From assembly GCA_030998225.1 (NCBI GenBank), contig JAPYXD010000403.1:248001-312000 (forward strand): DNA of 64,000 nucleotides, written 5' to 3'. Positions 1-10,277 of the stretch are shown here, in pieces. This DNA is from Diplolepis rosae. Taxonomy: Eukaryota > Arthropoda > Insecta > Hymenoptera > Diplolepididae. How positions within the stretch are numbered: the first letter of the stretch is position 1; every line of letters starts with the position of its first letter. Made by a program: the position numbers and the translations under genes. The notes below the pieces were generated by a model that was not told where the DNA came from, searched no databases, and was given only the letters and a program-made list of their open reading frames with translations.

Positions 1-264
1 ACGAATTTCTGATGCATATTTCTGTCGATTGCCCTTACTTATTGCATATATTTTGTTGTCGATTCTTTAGTTTGTCTTTCTTGTTCGACCAGATCGTTTT
101 CTGTTAGTATTTTGTCCAGTTTCCCGATATCTTCTTATGGCCGTATGAACTGAACACAAAGATATTTTCAATATTCTGACTATTTCTCGATAGTCTTTGC
201 CTGTTTTTTGCAAAATAATGATTTGGACCCCTTTCTCGACAGATATTTCCTTTCGCTTGGCCAT
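1..264 (-). pseudogene. Tc1-like transposase, N-terminal fragment with in-frame stop
   Basis: The minus-strand frame starts at the ATG at 264 (MAKRKEISVEKGVQIIILQK) and reads 65 codons to a TAA at 67-69. The same frame then continues without further stops to the window edge (RIDNKIYAISKG), so the TAA looks like a nonsense mutation. The open part has the two-helix paired-like DNA-binding domain of Tc1 transposases: a helix-turn-helix around residues 12-45, then the basic GRTRKTN-type hinge. The DDE catalytic domain is outside the window. The product would bind the terminal repeat and cut and paste the element. The broken frame means this copy is inactive. Confidence 0.7.
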
Positions 265-706
265 TTTCAGTCTGGAAAAATACAATTCTGAGGCTATTTC
301 AACGAAAAACCGGACACAATTATGCATAAACGCAACGACTGTCAAATTAACAGACTTACAGTTTTTTATGATACTTCAATGCACCAGGCAGGATAATAAC
401 ATTCTTTTTGTTTAAATGATTGACATGTAACCTTTTAAACCGCAGCTGAATCGATTTTTGTGCGAAAAACAACTGAAAACCCAATGCGGCAGTTTTGGAC
501 ACTTTTCACGATTTTCGGCCATATGCTGTTTTCTTATAAATTTTGATGGAAATTCCAGTACAATGCATCAAAAATGTCTTCAAATCATAAAGCTACGTTG
601 AACGTACAAAACTACTGCAAATATGTGAATAATTTTTTAATAGATGATACGATAAACTGAGAAAAACAACTTTTTTTATCTTGTTCTAATACTTTGCGAC
701 TGTACT
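1..706 (-). mobile_element. Tc1-like transposon, 5' part
   Basis: The minus strand carries the N-terminal end of a Tc1-type transposase and, upstream of it, a terminal inverted repeat. Read on the minus strand, the outer end begins near 706 with TACAGTCGCAAAGTATTAG, a sequence typical of Tc1-family ends, next to TA dinucleotides. The rest of the element lies beyond the left edge of the window. About 440 bases of non-coding sequence separate the end from the start codon. Confidence 0.7.
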
Positions 707-900
707 GTATATATTAAGTACCATACCTGAAATGACGAGAGAAAGATGTACCGCATCGAGTGTCAATGGACTTTGATCCCGATAGTATGACCTGCGTGAC
801 AACTAGCCGCGAGATCATGAGATTACGTGACTGTCAACAAGCATGGTCATCGACATTGACGCCAGACGCGTGCCGATCTACAAATGAGCAACGTACGTGT

Positions 901-1385
901 CGATCCACAAAATTGTAGGCACGCTTCCACTATAAAAATAATCAATAATATATAAACCGCAGATTTACCTCTGGAGGTTGTCTTTTCGCTAGTAGCCGTT
1001 TAGTCTTCAAGTCGTAACGTCGGTAGTCATTCCGTCCACAAGTCATACTGTCGGTGTCACGATTAGACCCTTCGATATTCGTAACTTTGTCAGTATCTTA
1101 CACAAGGATTACCTGGGTACGTGGTAACTATAACTCCTGGTCCTTAAGTGGTGCAAGTCCGGTAGCCGGTAGTCGAGTTCTGAGAGTCGAATCTACGGAA
1201 AACGAACTTAACCAGTATTTAGCAAGTAACTTGGATTGCTGATATGCTTCCTGTACTACTTGACTAGCACTACTCAACTCCAGCCAGAATTGTGCCGTTA
1301 TCCAGCTACCAGGAAGGAGAAATATACGACAAAACTCTTCCTCTTGCTTTCTCAAGCAGAGAAATAGCGTAAGTTATTAGTTCTG
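901..1385 (+). repeat. Diverged LTR fragment related to the LTR at 18068-19701
   Basis: Several blocks match the LTR at 18.07-19.70 kb in the same order: a TATA-like AATATATAAACCGCAGATTT, the following CTGGAGGTTGTC, GACCCTTCGATA-CGTAA, CAGGTCCTTAAGTGGTGCAAGTCCGG (compared piecewise), and a block ending in a splice-donor-like GTAAGTTA near 1370. The two copies are too diverged to be the two LTRs of one recent insertion. The boundaries are approximate. Confidence 0.5.
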
Positions 1386-1423
1386 TAAATAGTCAGAACA
1401 GCGCGATATTCCACCTTTATACG

Positions 1424-1895
1424 GTGGCATCACTGGGCCATTTTTCTTCGAAAATGAGCAAGGAGCCGCCGTTACGGTCAATCGCGAGCGTTAAATTGCC
1501 ATGCTCAACGAATTTCTATTTCCAAAAATTGAAGAGGATGACATGGACGACATTTGGTTTGAACAGCACGGGGCCACACAGCCAACGTAACAATCGATCG
1601 TTTGCGCACCGTTTATAAAAATCGAATAACTGGACCAATCTCTGATGTCAATTGGCCGCCTCGGAGCTGTGACTTCACCCCGTTGGACTATTTTTTGTAA
1701 GGAGCCGTTAAGGATAAACGTTATTAAATGGGGTACTGTAAGGCAAACCGTGAGAGCTATTTTAACGATGTTGTGTTTCATTCTTAAATGGAAAGGTTCA
1801 ATCTTTCTAATAAAATTATACTTCTGAAATAATATCCATAGGTTTTTTTTTATAGCTGATTCAAATTTCAATTGTTAGATGGTCCACCCTCTGTA
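1424..1895 (+). pseudogene. IS630/mariner-type transposase fragment
   Basis: A plus-strand frame through 1436-1760 reads like the DDE catalytic half of a widespread insect IS630/Tc1/mariner transposase. It contains FFFENEQGA..VTVNRER, then MLNEFLFPKIEEDDMDDIWF, then a degraded GAT-box. Stops interrupt it at the codon after NRER, after GATQPT and later. Downstream, around 1873-1895, the TTAGATGGTCCACCCTCTGT stretch looks like a terminal inverted repeat. The N-terminal half is missing. This is an inactive relic. The family assignment rests on motif memory only. Confidence 0.6.
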
Positions 1896-3470
1896 TTAAT
1901 TTCTTTCCCAGCGTGCATTAGATTCTACAGAATGCGAAAGTTTGATCTTGTACTTCCATTTCTGAAAGCTTATGTCCTGTATTCCAATTTTCCTTGGATT
2001 TATCATGAATCGTAGCCTTCCAAACTGCTGAATTTAGACAATAAAAATGCGGTCTGAATTCGTTTATTGTTATGTGGGATCGCTCATCCTCTACTTTCGG
2101 ACTGAGAGTGTATTTTACGTGCCTGAGTCTACTATATTGATAAACGAAAAAGGGAAAAAGTCTTTTGAACAAAATTTAGATCAAACAAGCAAAAGTACAA
2201 TAAAGGTATAATAATTACATCTGTTTAGAAAAAGATAAATTTAAATCGATGTGAACACTTGTTATACATACAATACAGAGGGAAGAAAAAGGAAATTAAA
2301 ACGATGAAGTAATAATTTTCTTACGTTACCACATCCTTGATTTTTTTGTCCTTCATGCAATTCACTCGCACACATGCCCTTTTCTTAATTGGTCCCTTAT
2401 AGTTTAAGACGAGGAAGAGATAGGTATATTTTAATCAGAAGGGAGACAGTACTTTTAAATTGCTTGTCCTTCACCACTCTTATCTTGTAATAACCCTATT
2501 TATAGCTATAAGAAAATAAACTCTTTGTCGTTTTGAGATTCAATGAAGTGTGAATTTTCATAACTAGTTTGTTTTTAAACCTCTGCCTGCTCAATCATAT
2601 CCCAACTCAGGGAATCGTATTACGGAAGCACATTGCTCACACAAAAGGCATGGGTATTAGTGCGAGAGGTTCAGGATCATAATTACTCGTAACAGCTTGA
2701 GCCCCCGCCGATTAAAATTTTTTGAATAATAATTGCATTACTCTTCTAATATTCTAAAAATCATTTATCAGGAATTAAATAAATTAATGGAAATAAAATT
2801 ATATATACAGAACGTTTGATGAATTCATGTTAAGCACTTAGTTTACATCTAAACAAAATACTACTTAAGCTCGTGTTGCACGAATAAATTCAATTTTTGG
2901 AAACACAACTTTCATTTATGGATGATAATAATTGAATTTCGTTGTATTTTATGTTTAAAAAATGACACCAAATACTTGTATATTATTTTTTTTCAGAAGA
3001 AGCTAGGAAATTAACGTCAACTAAAACAATATTTATTTACTTACTGTGGCTATTGTGTAACTTGGAGAAATCTCACCTTTAAGTGCGTAAATGAGTTTTA
3101 CCATTCTTACGCTTCAAAATTGACTCTGATATTTTCACAAGTAGCCAGTGAAGTAGTATTATTCTTTAAATGTATGTCTTAAGTGATCTATTCAAATTTT
3201 TTTTTCTGAAATCTATTTTATCCGATTTTAAGTTCCTTTTTTAGGTTATGCTTCACATACTGATTTTCTCACCACATAATCTATATTGTTTATAGGACAA
3301 TTGATTAATTATCCATGTTTTACCTTTTCATATTCCCTCTTCATATATTCATTATATATTCAGCTCCAGATCGTCACACATTATTGCATTTTTGACTAAT
3401 CGATTACCACTAAGCTTCTGAATAGTAAAGACTTGCATCTCAGTGATAAGAGTATTACGGAATACAAGGT
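1896..3470. other. AT-rich stretch, no gene seen
   Basis: No supported coding frame or RNA gene was seen. A minus-strand frame at 1918-2172 is open for 84 codons but matches nothing I recognise. Confidence 0.5.
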
Positions 3471-3539
3471 CTCTCGCAAAAGTTCCCAAAAAAGCCAAAA
3501 ATAGTTGTGGGGTTTTAGCACCCTAACCTAACCTGATGT

Positions 3540-3766
3540 CAAACAAGAGACTGGAGAGTCTCCCGTCTAGAAAACGAGAAAATGGTTAATAAGAGAAAGA
3601 GGAGAATCGAGAGAAGTACAAGCAATGTACTTATTCTAAATAAAATTATTACTTGTTAACTGAGTTCTTTGATTGCCACATCCACATACAGGCGATGTAG
3701 GTCGCTGATCGAGAATATATAATTATATATTTATATATATATATACCTATACAGGCAAAACCTATA
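3540..3766 (+). repeat. 3' end of the 5' LTR of the CsRn1-like element
   Basis: The sequence immediately left of the primer binding site should be the end of the 5' LTR. It includes a polyadenylation-like AATAAA (3647-3656 region) and an AT microsatellite at 3718-3745. Neither the left end nor the exact right terminus could be fixed, because no second LTR copy is visible. Confidence 0.4.
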
Positions 3767-3767
3767 T

Positions 3768-3785
3768 TGGTGACCCCGACGTGAT
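3768..3785 (+). promoter_or_regulatory. Primer binding site, tRNA-Trp
   Basis: TGGTGACCCCGACGTGAT is complementary to the 3' end of eukaryotic tRNA-Trp including CCA. It is the same 18 bases used by some avian retroviruses, and CsRn1-clade elements also prime from tRNA-Trp. It sits directly after the LTR tail and 513 bases before the gag ATG. Confidence 0.75.
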
Positions 3786-4297
3786 CGTCGGTGGTACGTG
3801 GCGTGAAATTTTGTTAGAATTTATTTTCGAGATTTCCACTGGCTCATGATCGAAAAATTTTACCGAGAATACAATTATTGGATAATAAGCTTTATTTCAC
3901 ACTATTATCCTAAAATTTTCAAGCAAGGATTAATAAGATAATTCCGGATCTGGAGATCTTAATTTTGGCGGATGAACGACGCAAAGCTGGACATATTTTG
4001 TTTTAAGCTTGCGATGTTATTCTGTAAACTCTAAGCTCTAACTAGGATTAGACTTATGGATTTCCCAACTTAAGAAATAATTACAAGGAATTTTTGACAA
4101 CATTTACAATGTAACTCCAGGTATTTTCAACGGATGTTCAACTGCTTACCGGCAAGATTTTTGTAGGTACAAACTTGTTAATCCTGTTAATTTGCCTTCT
4201 GCAGTTAGATAAAAAAATTAGCATTGAATGTTTTAATTTAATCATTGCCAGTTTGTTAGCAATTTTAAAGTTTTATAGGTTAGTTGAAATTTCAATT

Positions 4298-5165
4298 ATG
4301 CCGTCTGGATCAAATAACAATGATGATGGGATCTTGGGCCAAGATTTTTTACAAATAGAAGACCTTAAAGCTCAAATCGCTGATATGCAAATTCAGCGAG
4401 TTCCCAACGCTCAAGTAGATGCGCTTAAAGTTCCTAAACATCCAGATTTTTTTCGCCAAGATCCTGGGCTGTGGTATACTCATGTAGATTCGATGTTCCG
4501 AAATTCTAGAATTACTGTTGATACAACCGAAGTAAATTATATTGTACCTGCTTTGGGTTTTGGAATAATTTTGTGTATTAAAGATTTGATTACTGCTACG
4601 CCAAAACCGCAATATTATTACGAAATGGTTAAAGAGTGCGTAATTTCAACGTATTCATCATCTTCTGAAAGTAGATTGTGACAATATTGAAGGGTGAGGT
4701 TTTGACAGATGGTAAACCATCTTTATTTTTATGTCGTATGCGTAATTTGAATGATGGGACCTGCAGTGACACAGTAATTAGGTCAATTTTCTTAGAACAA
4801 CTGCCCAGTCAGACGCGTGCGATTTTAACCTCAACTAAAATTGATGATTTGCAAGAACTGGCAGAACTAGCTGATGAAATCGTTCAGGTCTCAAATCCTC
4901 ATAACACTTATGTTGCAGCGGTTTCCACCGATACTAGCGGTCCGTCGAGTTAATATAAATCAGATCTTGATAAATTAGAAGCAAAGATTGATCATTTGGT
5001 TTCGTAAAATGAAGCGTTTGAGTTCGGGTAAAAGGTACTAGCGTTCACGTTCTAGTTCGCGTTCCATTTCACGGAATAATAAAAGCAATCAAGGTAAGTC
5101 AAAGACTAAACCGGATCTTTGCTGGTTGCATAAGAAACATGGCGATAAAGCACATTGATGCAAGA
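4298..5165 (+). pseudogene. gag: gag of the CsRn1-like element, frameshifted
   Basis: Translation from the ATG at 4298 (MPSGSNNNDDG) gives a capsid-like domain with PKHPDFFRQDPGLWYTHVD and FRNSRITVDTTEVNYIVPAL, typical of arthropod gypsy Gag. A frameshift near 4678 moves the homology to another frame, which continues with KPSLFLCRMRNL and IFLEQLPSQTRAIL. After a stop at 4951-4953 a basic serine/arginine-rich stretch follows. At about 5113-5160 comes the CHCC finger (LCWLHKKHGDKAH-stop-CKK), with a stop where Trp or a similar residue is expected. Gag would form the particle and bind RNA; this copy cannot. Confidence 0.7.
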
Positions 5166-5566
5166 AACCCAGTTCAAGTAGTTTGGAATTTTTGCATTGG
5201 GTCAATTTCATATCCGAAAATGGGGGCTGATTTGCTTGATAATTATCATTTGTTGGTAGATATTCATGGTAAAAGACTAATTGACCTGCTCACTAATCTT
5301 AGTTCTTGTGGGGAAATAATTCTATCTGATCAATCTTTGATCTGTACTTTTCAGTTGAAATCAAGATTTTCGCGGATCCTATCTGAATATAAAGAATTAG
5401 CTTGACTTATGCAGTATATTCTGTATATTTGGATTTTAGCAAGGTTTTCCACCATGTTGTTACGTCTGGACCACCTGTCGCAGAACGTCCTCGACGTCTT
5501 GTCCCTGACAAGGTCAAGGCTGCTAAGGCAGAATTTAAAAAGCTTTGCGTACTCGGATGTTAGGTT
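5166..5566 (+). pseudogene. pol: pol start (protease end and RT N-terminus) of the CsRn1-like element
   Basis: One frame at 5224-5405 reads GADLLDNYHLLVDIHGKRL and resembles the C-terminal part of the aspartic protease of this clade. After a stop and a frame change, 5444-5566 reads VFHHVVTSGPPVAERPRRLV followed by a KAAKAEFKKLC-type block. That block is the usual entry into reverse transcriptase just before the palm. It ends in a stop, and the sequence then switches to another element. The catalytic DD motif is therefore absent. Confidence 0.65.
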
Positions 5567-5567
5567 T

Positions 5568-5834
5568 GCATCATCACTGGACAGGAATAGAGCAACAGAA
5601 CCCAGACAAGGACCGACAGGGATAATAAGGAGACCTACATCACCAACAGTGCCTAATTACCCAAATAATTACGCACCCCCATTTCAATACCCACCTTATT
5701 TACCCTATCAACCTTATCCGTACTATTCAGGTTCGCTCGCATCAAACAACCTTTACCCTAACCACAATTACCCATATAAAGGAACTAATACACCCCCGAG
5801 AGCACAATCTCCCGCTCCAGCTAATAATAGTACA
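5568..5834 (+). pseudogene. gag: errantivirus gag, C-terminal remnant
   Basis: The frame is rich in Pro, Tyr, Asn and Gln (for example NYAPPFQYPPYLPYQPYPYY) and is preceded by basic residues (DRNRATEPRQGP). Low-complexity tails of this kind occur at the end of Gag in errantiviruses, which often lack zinc knuckles. The frame is fused in-phase to leftover CsRn1-like sequence upstream by the truncation. It ends in the hairpin insert at 5835. The assignment comes mainly from position, just upstream of the protease. Confidence 0.5.
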
Positions 5835-6035
5835 TTGTGCAAAAAGGGAAAAAAATTTATTTTTCGAGTGTGAATATTGATGCCCGAGCAAAGCGAGGGT
5901 AACAACCTCACGAGTAAAATAAATGTTTTTCCCGTGTTGCACACGATTTTTTTTCTACTAGCGGGTCAGAAAGTGGAATTGTTTGCCCCGCACGGGGCAA
6001 TAAAGTCCACTTTATGGCCCGCTAGTAGAAAAAAA
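5835..6035. repeat. Two consecutive imperfect hairpins (fold-back insert) at the gag-pol boundary
   Basis: The first hairpin spans about 5835-5945: TTGTGCAAAAAGGGAAAA on the left pairs imperfectly with CCCGTGTTGCACACGA on the right. The second spans 5948-6035 with arms of about 42 bases, a 4-base loop GCAC at 5990-5993 and few mismatches; its arm starts TTTCTACTAGCGGG. The insert breaks the Gag-Pol frame. It looks like a MITE or two adjacent fold-back elements. Confidence 0.6.
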
Positions 6036-6179
6036 TGATTTAAACTTCGACTCCGCTCGCCGAACAGACGCGACGACGAGCGTGGAGAAAACAGAGCGTC
6101 AGACCAGCGTAAGATTTCTCAAGAAGCAAGAAAAATCTTCTGCACCAAACTCAGTCGAGAATCCCCAGTAGTAGAGCTT

Positions 6180-7835
6180 TTGTCGAATGAACTTTTACAG
6201 TCAAAGGCAAGATCTTTAGTGGACACAGGTGCGGACATAAATGTTATTAAATTAGATGCTTTAGATGAGGATCTACTGGTCAATGAGAATGAAGCAATAG
6301 AAATTACAGGAGTCACACAAAGTAGAATTTCGACCATAGGCACTGTAAACATCGAATTAATGAACTCTAAAATAACTTTTCATGGTGAACATTCTAATTT
6401 CACCATAAGCTCCGATGGAATATTAGGTCGAGAATATCTTCGACAAGAGATGGTGGAAATATCCTTTTGGCATAACACCATTGTGACACATTCCAACCCC
6501 ACAAAACCTATACCGTTCATAGACAATGAATCTAGAGTAGCGTTAGAGAATACCACAGATTACAAAGGACCTCTACTAGGACCAATTAAGGTAAGAGCCA
6601 GGACTCGACGAGCTATTCCAATAGCAGTAATAAATTCCGAAATAAAAGAAGGGTACTTACCCTTAATAAAAACCACAGAAGGCGTGCTAGTAGGCGAAGC
6701 AGCCGTAACCAACTCGAATGGAATTTGTCATGTATTCGCTATTAACACCACAGATGATGACCTCGAAATAGAATTACCCCCGCAAGAAATAATCCCCTTT
6801 GAATATTACAAATTTCCAGGAGAGGATTTCGACGAATACTCCACCGACGAAGATTACTCACCCCCAGTAAATAAGGCTGAAGAGGTGATAAAACACCTTC
6901 GACTAGATCATTTAAACCCCGAGGAAAAGGAACACGTACTCGAGATAATTAGAGACTTTCCTGATAATTTTTACCTTCCAGGAGAATCCCTAACGCCCAC
7001 TCAATTTGTACGGCACAGAATTCACACCTTGGACGACGTACCTATTAACACCAGACCATACCGATTTTCACCCTCTCAAAGGGAAGAAGTTGAAAGAGTA
7101 ATACAAAAAATGAAGACAGAAGGAGCAATTCAAAACTCAAAATCTCCTTATAACTCACCCCTACTAATCATACCCAAGAAGATAGACGCCACAGGAAAGA
7201 AGAAATGGAGAATAGTAATTGACTTTCGGCTTTTAAACGAGAAAACAATCGGGGATGCATACCCATTGCCAAATATTACAGATATTTTAGATCACTTAGG
7301 TACTGCACAATATTTCTCTATTTTTGATCTAGCCAGTGGTTTCCATCAAATAGAACTAGACCCGAATGATAGACAAAAAACAGCGTTTTCATCATTGAAT
7401 GTGCATTATGAGTACGTTAGAATCCCCATGGGATTGAAAAATTCACCGGCTACATTCCAGCGCCTAATGGACCAAGTCCTATTAGGGCTACAGGGGACAG
7501 AACTATTTGTCTACCTGGACGACATAGTAATATACGTCAAAGACTTAGAAGATCACGGAAAAAAGGTAAGACGTCTTCTCAAACAACTGAGAGAAGCCAA
7601 CCTGTCACTACAACCAGAAAAGTGCGAATTTCTTTTCAAAGAAATAGCATATCTAGGGCACATAATTACAGACACAGGAGTAAAGCCAGATCCTAAAAAG
7701 ATCGAGGCTGTTCAAAATCTTTCCAGACCAAAAACACCAAGAAACATAAAAGAATTCCTGGAACTAGCTGGATATTACAGAAGATTCATCAAGGACTTCT
7801 CAGCAAGAGCTAAAATTAAGAGACTACGAATGTGA
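6180..7835 (+). pseudogene. pol: errantivirus pol: protease and reverse transcriptase (RNase H deleted)
   Basis: The 551-codon frame opens with an aspartic protease (catalytic DTGAD near residue 17, flap-like ILGREYL near residue 80). A long spacer follows, then a reverse transcriptase from about residue 280. RT landmarks are KKWRIVIDFRLLNEKT, FDLASGFHQIELD, PMGLKNSPATFQRLMD and the catalytic YLDD box at about residue 445, followed by the usual YLGH and FLELAGYYRRFI blocks. These would process the polyprotein and copy the RNA genome into DNA. After KDFSARAKI the frame jumps to the last residues of RNase H, so most of that domain has been removed by a deletion near 7810. Close to the window's best-preserved viral gene, but not functional. 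Confidence 0.9.
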
Positions 7836-8571
7836 ATTTAAATACAAACGAGGCAAATTAAATACTAATGCTGATGACCTATCAAGAAATCCAATCGTAG
7901 AAAATTCTGACAAAGAAGGCGAAGAAGAAAAACAGCCTACCAAGTTACTGCCAATGTTGACTAGGCAAGCTAATAAACGAGAGTAAAACAGCGCGAAGCT
8001 TGGTTCAAAAACTTTAGAACCTGAAGCCAAAAATAAACCCGCGGTTCAGACTAGAAAAGGATTCACTTCTAGGATTTTACCCTCTAAAATATCTACTTCA
8101 AAACCTCAAAAACCAACCCTCGCTAGGTCTAAATCTAGTGCATCCACATCAGCTGATTTGGACAGGAGCACCATCACTAAACGCCTGATTAGGCGACGGG
8201 TAGAGACTCAACGAGTTCAGAATCGACCAGATTATAAAGAAAATAGTAGTTCGGAAGAGACAGAGGGGGATCAAGAACCACCCCCAATCCTCAGAATAAG
8301 AAAAAGTGTGTTACCGAGCCTGAATTTACCACCTGTAGCGTACCCATCGTCAACAATACCTAAGAGTGCACCGGAAAAAGCACCAGAGTGCTCAACTGAA
8401 TTTTTCCCAGAAGATCAGGAAGAATTAACCCCTATGACAGAAAAACAAGAAGCGGGATCCATTGAAACGGTGAACCCACTACCCAGCGACAGTGGTGACA
8501 GTACGCCGGAAGAAGAACAGAAAAAGACCAGATGGAACAAGAAAAGGCTAATTCTACTAAGGAAAATATAG
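7815..8571 (+). pseudogene. pol: errantivirus pol: RNase H tail and long linker
   Basis: Just after the deletion, the frame reads KYKRGKLNTNADDLSRNP, the conserved end of the gypsy RNase H/connection region. A charged, low-complexity linker rich in Glu, Ser, Thr and Pro follows (8158-8571 open). A stop at 7984-7986 and a frame change at about 8535-8571 interrupt it. The linker between RNase H and integrase exceeds 300 codons when the next frame is included, which seems long for an errantivirus. Confidence 0.65.
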
Positions 8572-9960
8572 AAAAATCATTTTCACGATTTGAGAAATCC
8601 TTGAAGGCACATGAAGACTGGCTGGAGAAGACAGAAGTGAATGAAGAAGCCCCGCTTCTTGAAGTCACAGCAGTTTCAGAAGGAGAAGATAACCAAGAGC
8701 TCCTTGATGCCATTGAAGAAATGGAACCAGAAAGCGAGACCGAATTCACGAACAGGATTGAATCAGCTATAAAAATAGCTGAAGACTTACTAAAAGAGAC
8801 CCAGAAAATAAGAAAGGTGATAAATTCCGAAAGTAAGGAAAATCTGGACTCCGGTATTTCGTCTTCAGATGAAGAAGCCCCGATCAGAAATCTACATGCT
8901 CACACCAGAAAACCTAAAATAGGAGAAGTGCTTATCACTCCTCATAGACGCTTTAACATATATTCACAAATAGTTAAACAAAACCATTTTGATGAAATAA
9001 ACGAAGAATACGTTAAAGTAGCCGTACATAATTTGAGAATAGCTTTAGAAAAGGAAAATATTTCGAAATTTCGCATTTCAAAGCATGGAGATTTTAGTGA
9101 CACATTACCAAAAGGAAAATTGCGCGAGCTACTAACTCAAGAATTCGCTAACTCAAAAGTAGAAATAACGATATGCTATGGCAACATAAGTATACGCCCA
9201 GAGGAGTCACGTACTCAAATTATTTCTGAAAATCATGAAAGTAAAATTGGGGGTCACAAAGGGATGAATAAAACATATCGAAGAATTAGAGAAAGATACA
9301 TGTGGCCAGGACTAAATGATCAAGTTACCGAATTTGTCAGAAAATGTGACATTTGCCAAAAACAAAGAATTGTACGGGCTAAAATACACGAACCCATGTT
9401 AATCACCGATACACTTCGACACCTTCGCCAAAGTATCCCTAGACACAGTAGGGAAATTGCCTACCACCCCTGACGGTAATAAATATATTCTCACTATGCA
9501 GGACAATTTATCTAAATACTGCATAGCCGTCCCCATACCCGATATTTCGGCAACTACTATCGCTCATGCAATAGCAAAACACTTATTCTCACAATATGGA
9601 GCCCCGTGAGCCATACTCATAGACAGGGGAGGAAGTTTCATCAATAATTTACTCAGAAAATTATCGAAAATTTTCGGAGTAAAGCAGGTCACTACCTCAG
9701 GGTATAGACCGCAATCAAACGGATGCATGGAAAGGAGCCATGCTGTATTGATGGATTACATAAGGACGTATGCAGAAACCTACGACGATTGGGACCAACT
9801 TTCACCCTTCGCAATGTTTGCATACAACACCTCGATACATGAAGCCACTAAATTTACACCCTTCGAAATAGTATTCGGTAAAACCGCACGCACCCCCAGT
9901 TCATTTCCAGACCCCGAAAATTAGAAACCTACGGGACCTATCTGCAGGAATTGATATTAA
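8532..9960 (+). pseudogene. pol: errantivirus pol: integrase with HHCC finger and broken DDE core
   Basis: The frame 8532-9473 has an acidic N-terminal linker, then the integrase HHCC zinc domain at 9234-9362 (ENHESKIGGHKG ... CDICQKQ). A frameshift near 9410 moves the catalytic core to another frame. There the three acidic residues can be recognised: Asp in KVSLDTVGKL, Asp in LIDRGGSF, and Glu in CMERSHAVL. A TGA at 9608-9610 lies between the first two. The frame 9727-9924 continues with DDWDQLSPFAMFAYNTSIHE and TPFEIVFGK. Integrase inserts the DNA copy into the genome; this one cannot be made intact. Confidence 0.8.
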
Positions 9961-10238
9961 GACTATCGGAAATTAAATTAATAGCAGCGAAAAATTTGAT
10001 CACCGCGAAGGAACACTCAAAAGAAAATTATGATCGAAAGGTAAAGCCATTTTTAGGAAATGTAGGAGATCAAGTATACGTCGAAAAAGAAGCCAAAAAA
10101 CACGGGAAATTGGATAATAAATATCATGGACCCTACACCCTTATAAAAATATTAGACAAAAACAACGCCATCTTGGAAAAACCTGACGGAAAACTATTTC
10201 AGAAACATTTTAATAAGCTTAAGTTAGTGCACAACTAA
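9951..10238 (+). pseudogene. pol: errantivirus pol C-terminus (GPY-type module)
   Basis: After another frame change at about 9920, this segment ends pol. It contains the basic KENYDRKVKPFL block and a GPY/F-type module (VYVEKEAKKHGKLDNKYHGP), the usual C-terminal DNA-binding part of gypsy integrases, and it finishes KLKLVHN. The TAA at 10236-10238 is in the same frame as the following accessory ORF. Only about 40 bases lie between this stop and the splice acceptor of that ORF. Confidence 0.8.
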
Positions 10239-10261
10239 AAATTTAAAAAAATTACTAACCC

Positions 10262-10277
10262 AGTTTTCTTTTACAGG
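10262..10277 (+). promoter_or_regulatory. Putative 3' splice acceptor for the accessory ORF
   Basis: AGTTTTCTTTTACAG followed by G, with the AG at 10275-10276, is a strong pyrimidine-tract acceptor. It lies directly after pol and at the start of the open part of the accessory frame. Errantiviruses make env from a spliced RNA, so a second acceptor serving this ORF is plausible. Confidence 0.55.

Larger units (their letters stand above)
3540..5568 (+). mobile_element. Ty3/gypsy element, CsRn1-like, 5' part
   Basis: The segment holds an LTR tail, a primer binding site, gag and the start of pol in the usual order. The primer site matches tRNA-Trp and the Gag finger is of CHCC type; both are hallmarks of the CsRn1 clade of Ty3/gypsy. 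The homology stops within the N-terminal part of reverse transcriptase at about 5566, where errantivirus gag sequence begins abruptly. The coding frames contain several shifts and stops, so the copy is dead. No right-hand remainder of this element was found in the window. Confidence 0.65.

Noticed and set aside
901..1385. 5' LTR partner of the LTR at 18068-19701
   Set aside because: Too diverged to be the sister LTR of the same insertion, and unrelated elements fill the space between them.
1918..2172. 84-codon minus-strand frame
   Set aside because: No motif recognised and no splice sites or neighbours that support it.
3515..3536. Telomere-like CCTAACCTAACC
   Set aside because: Only two units, far too short for a telomeric array.
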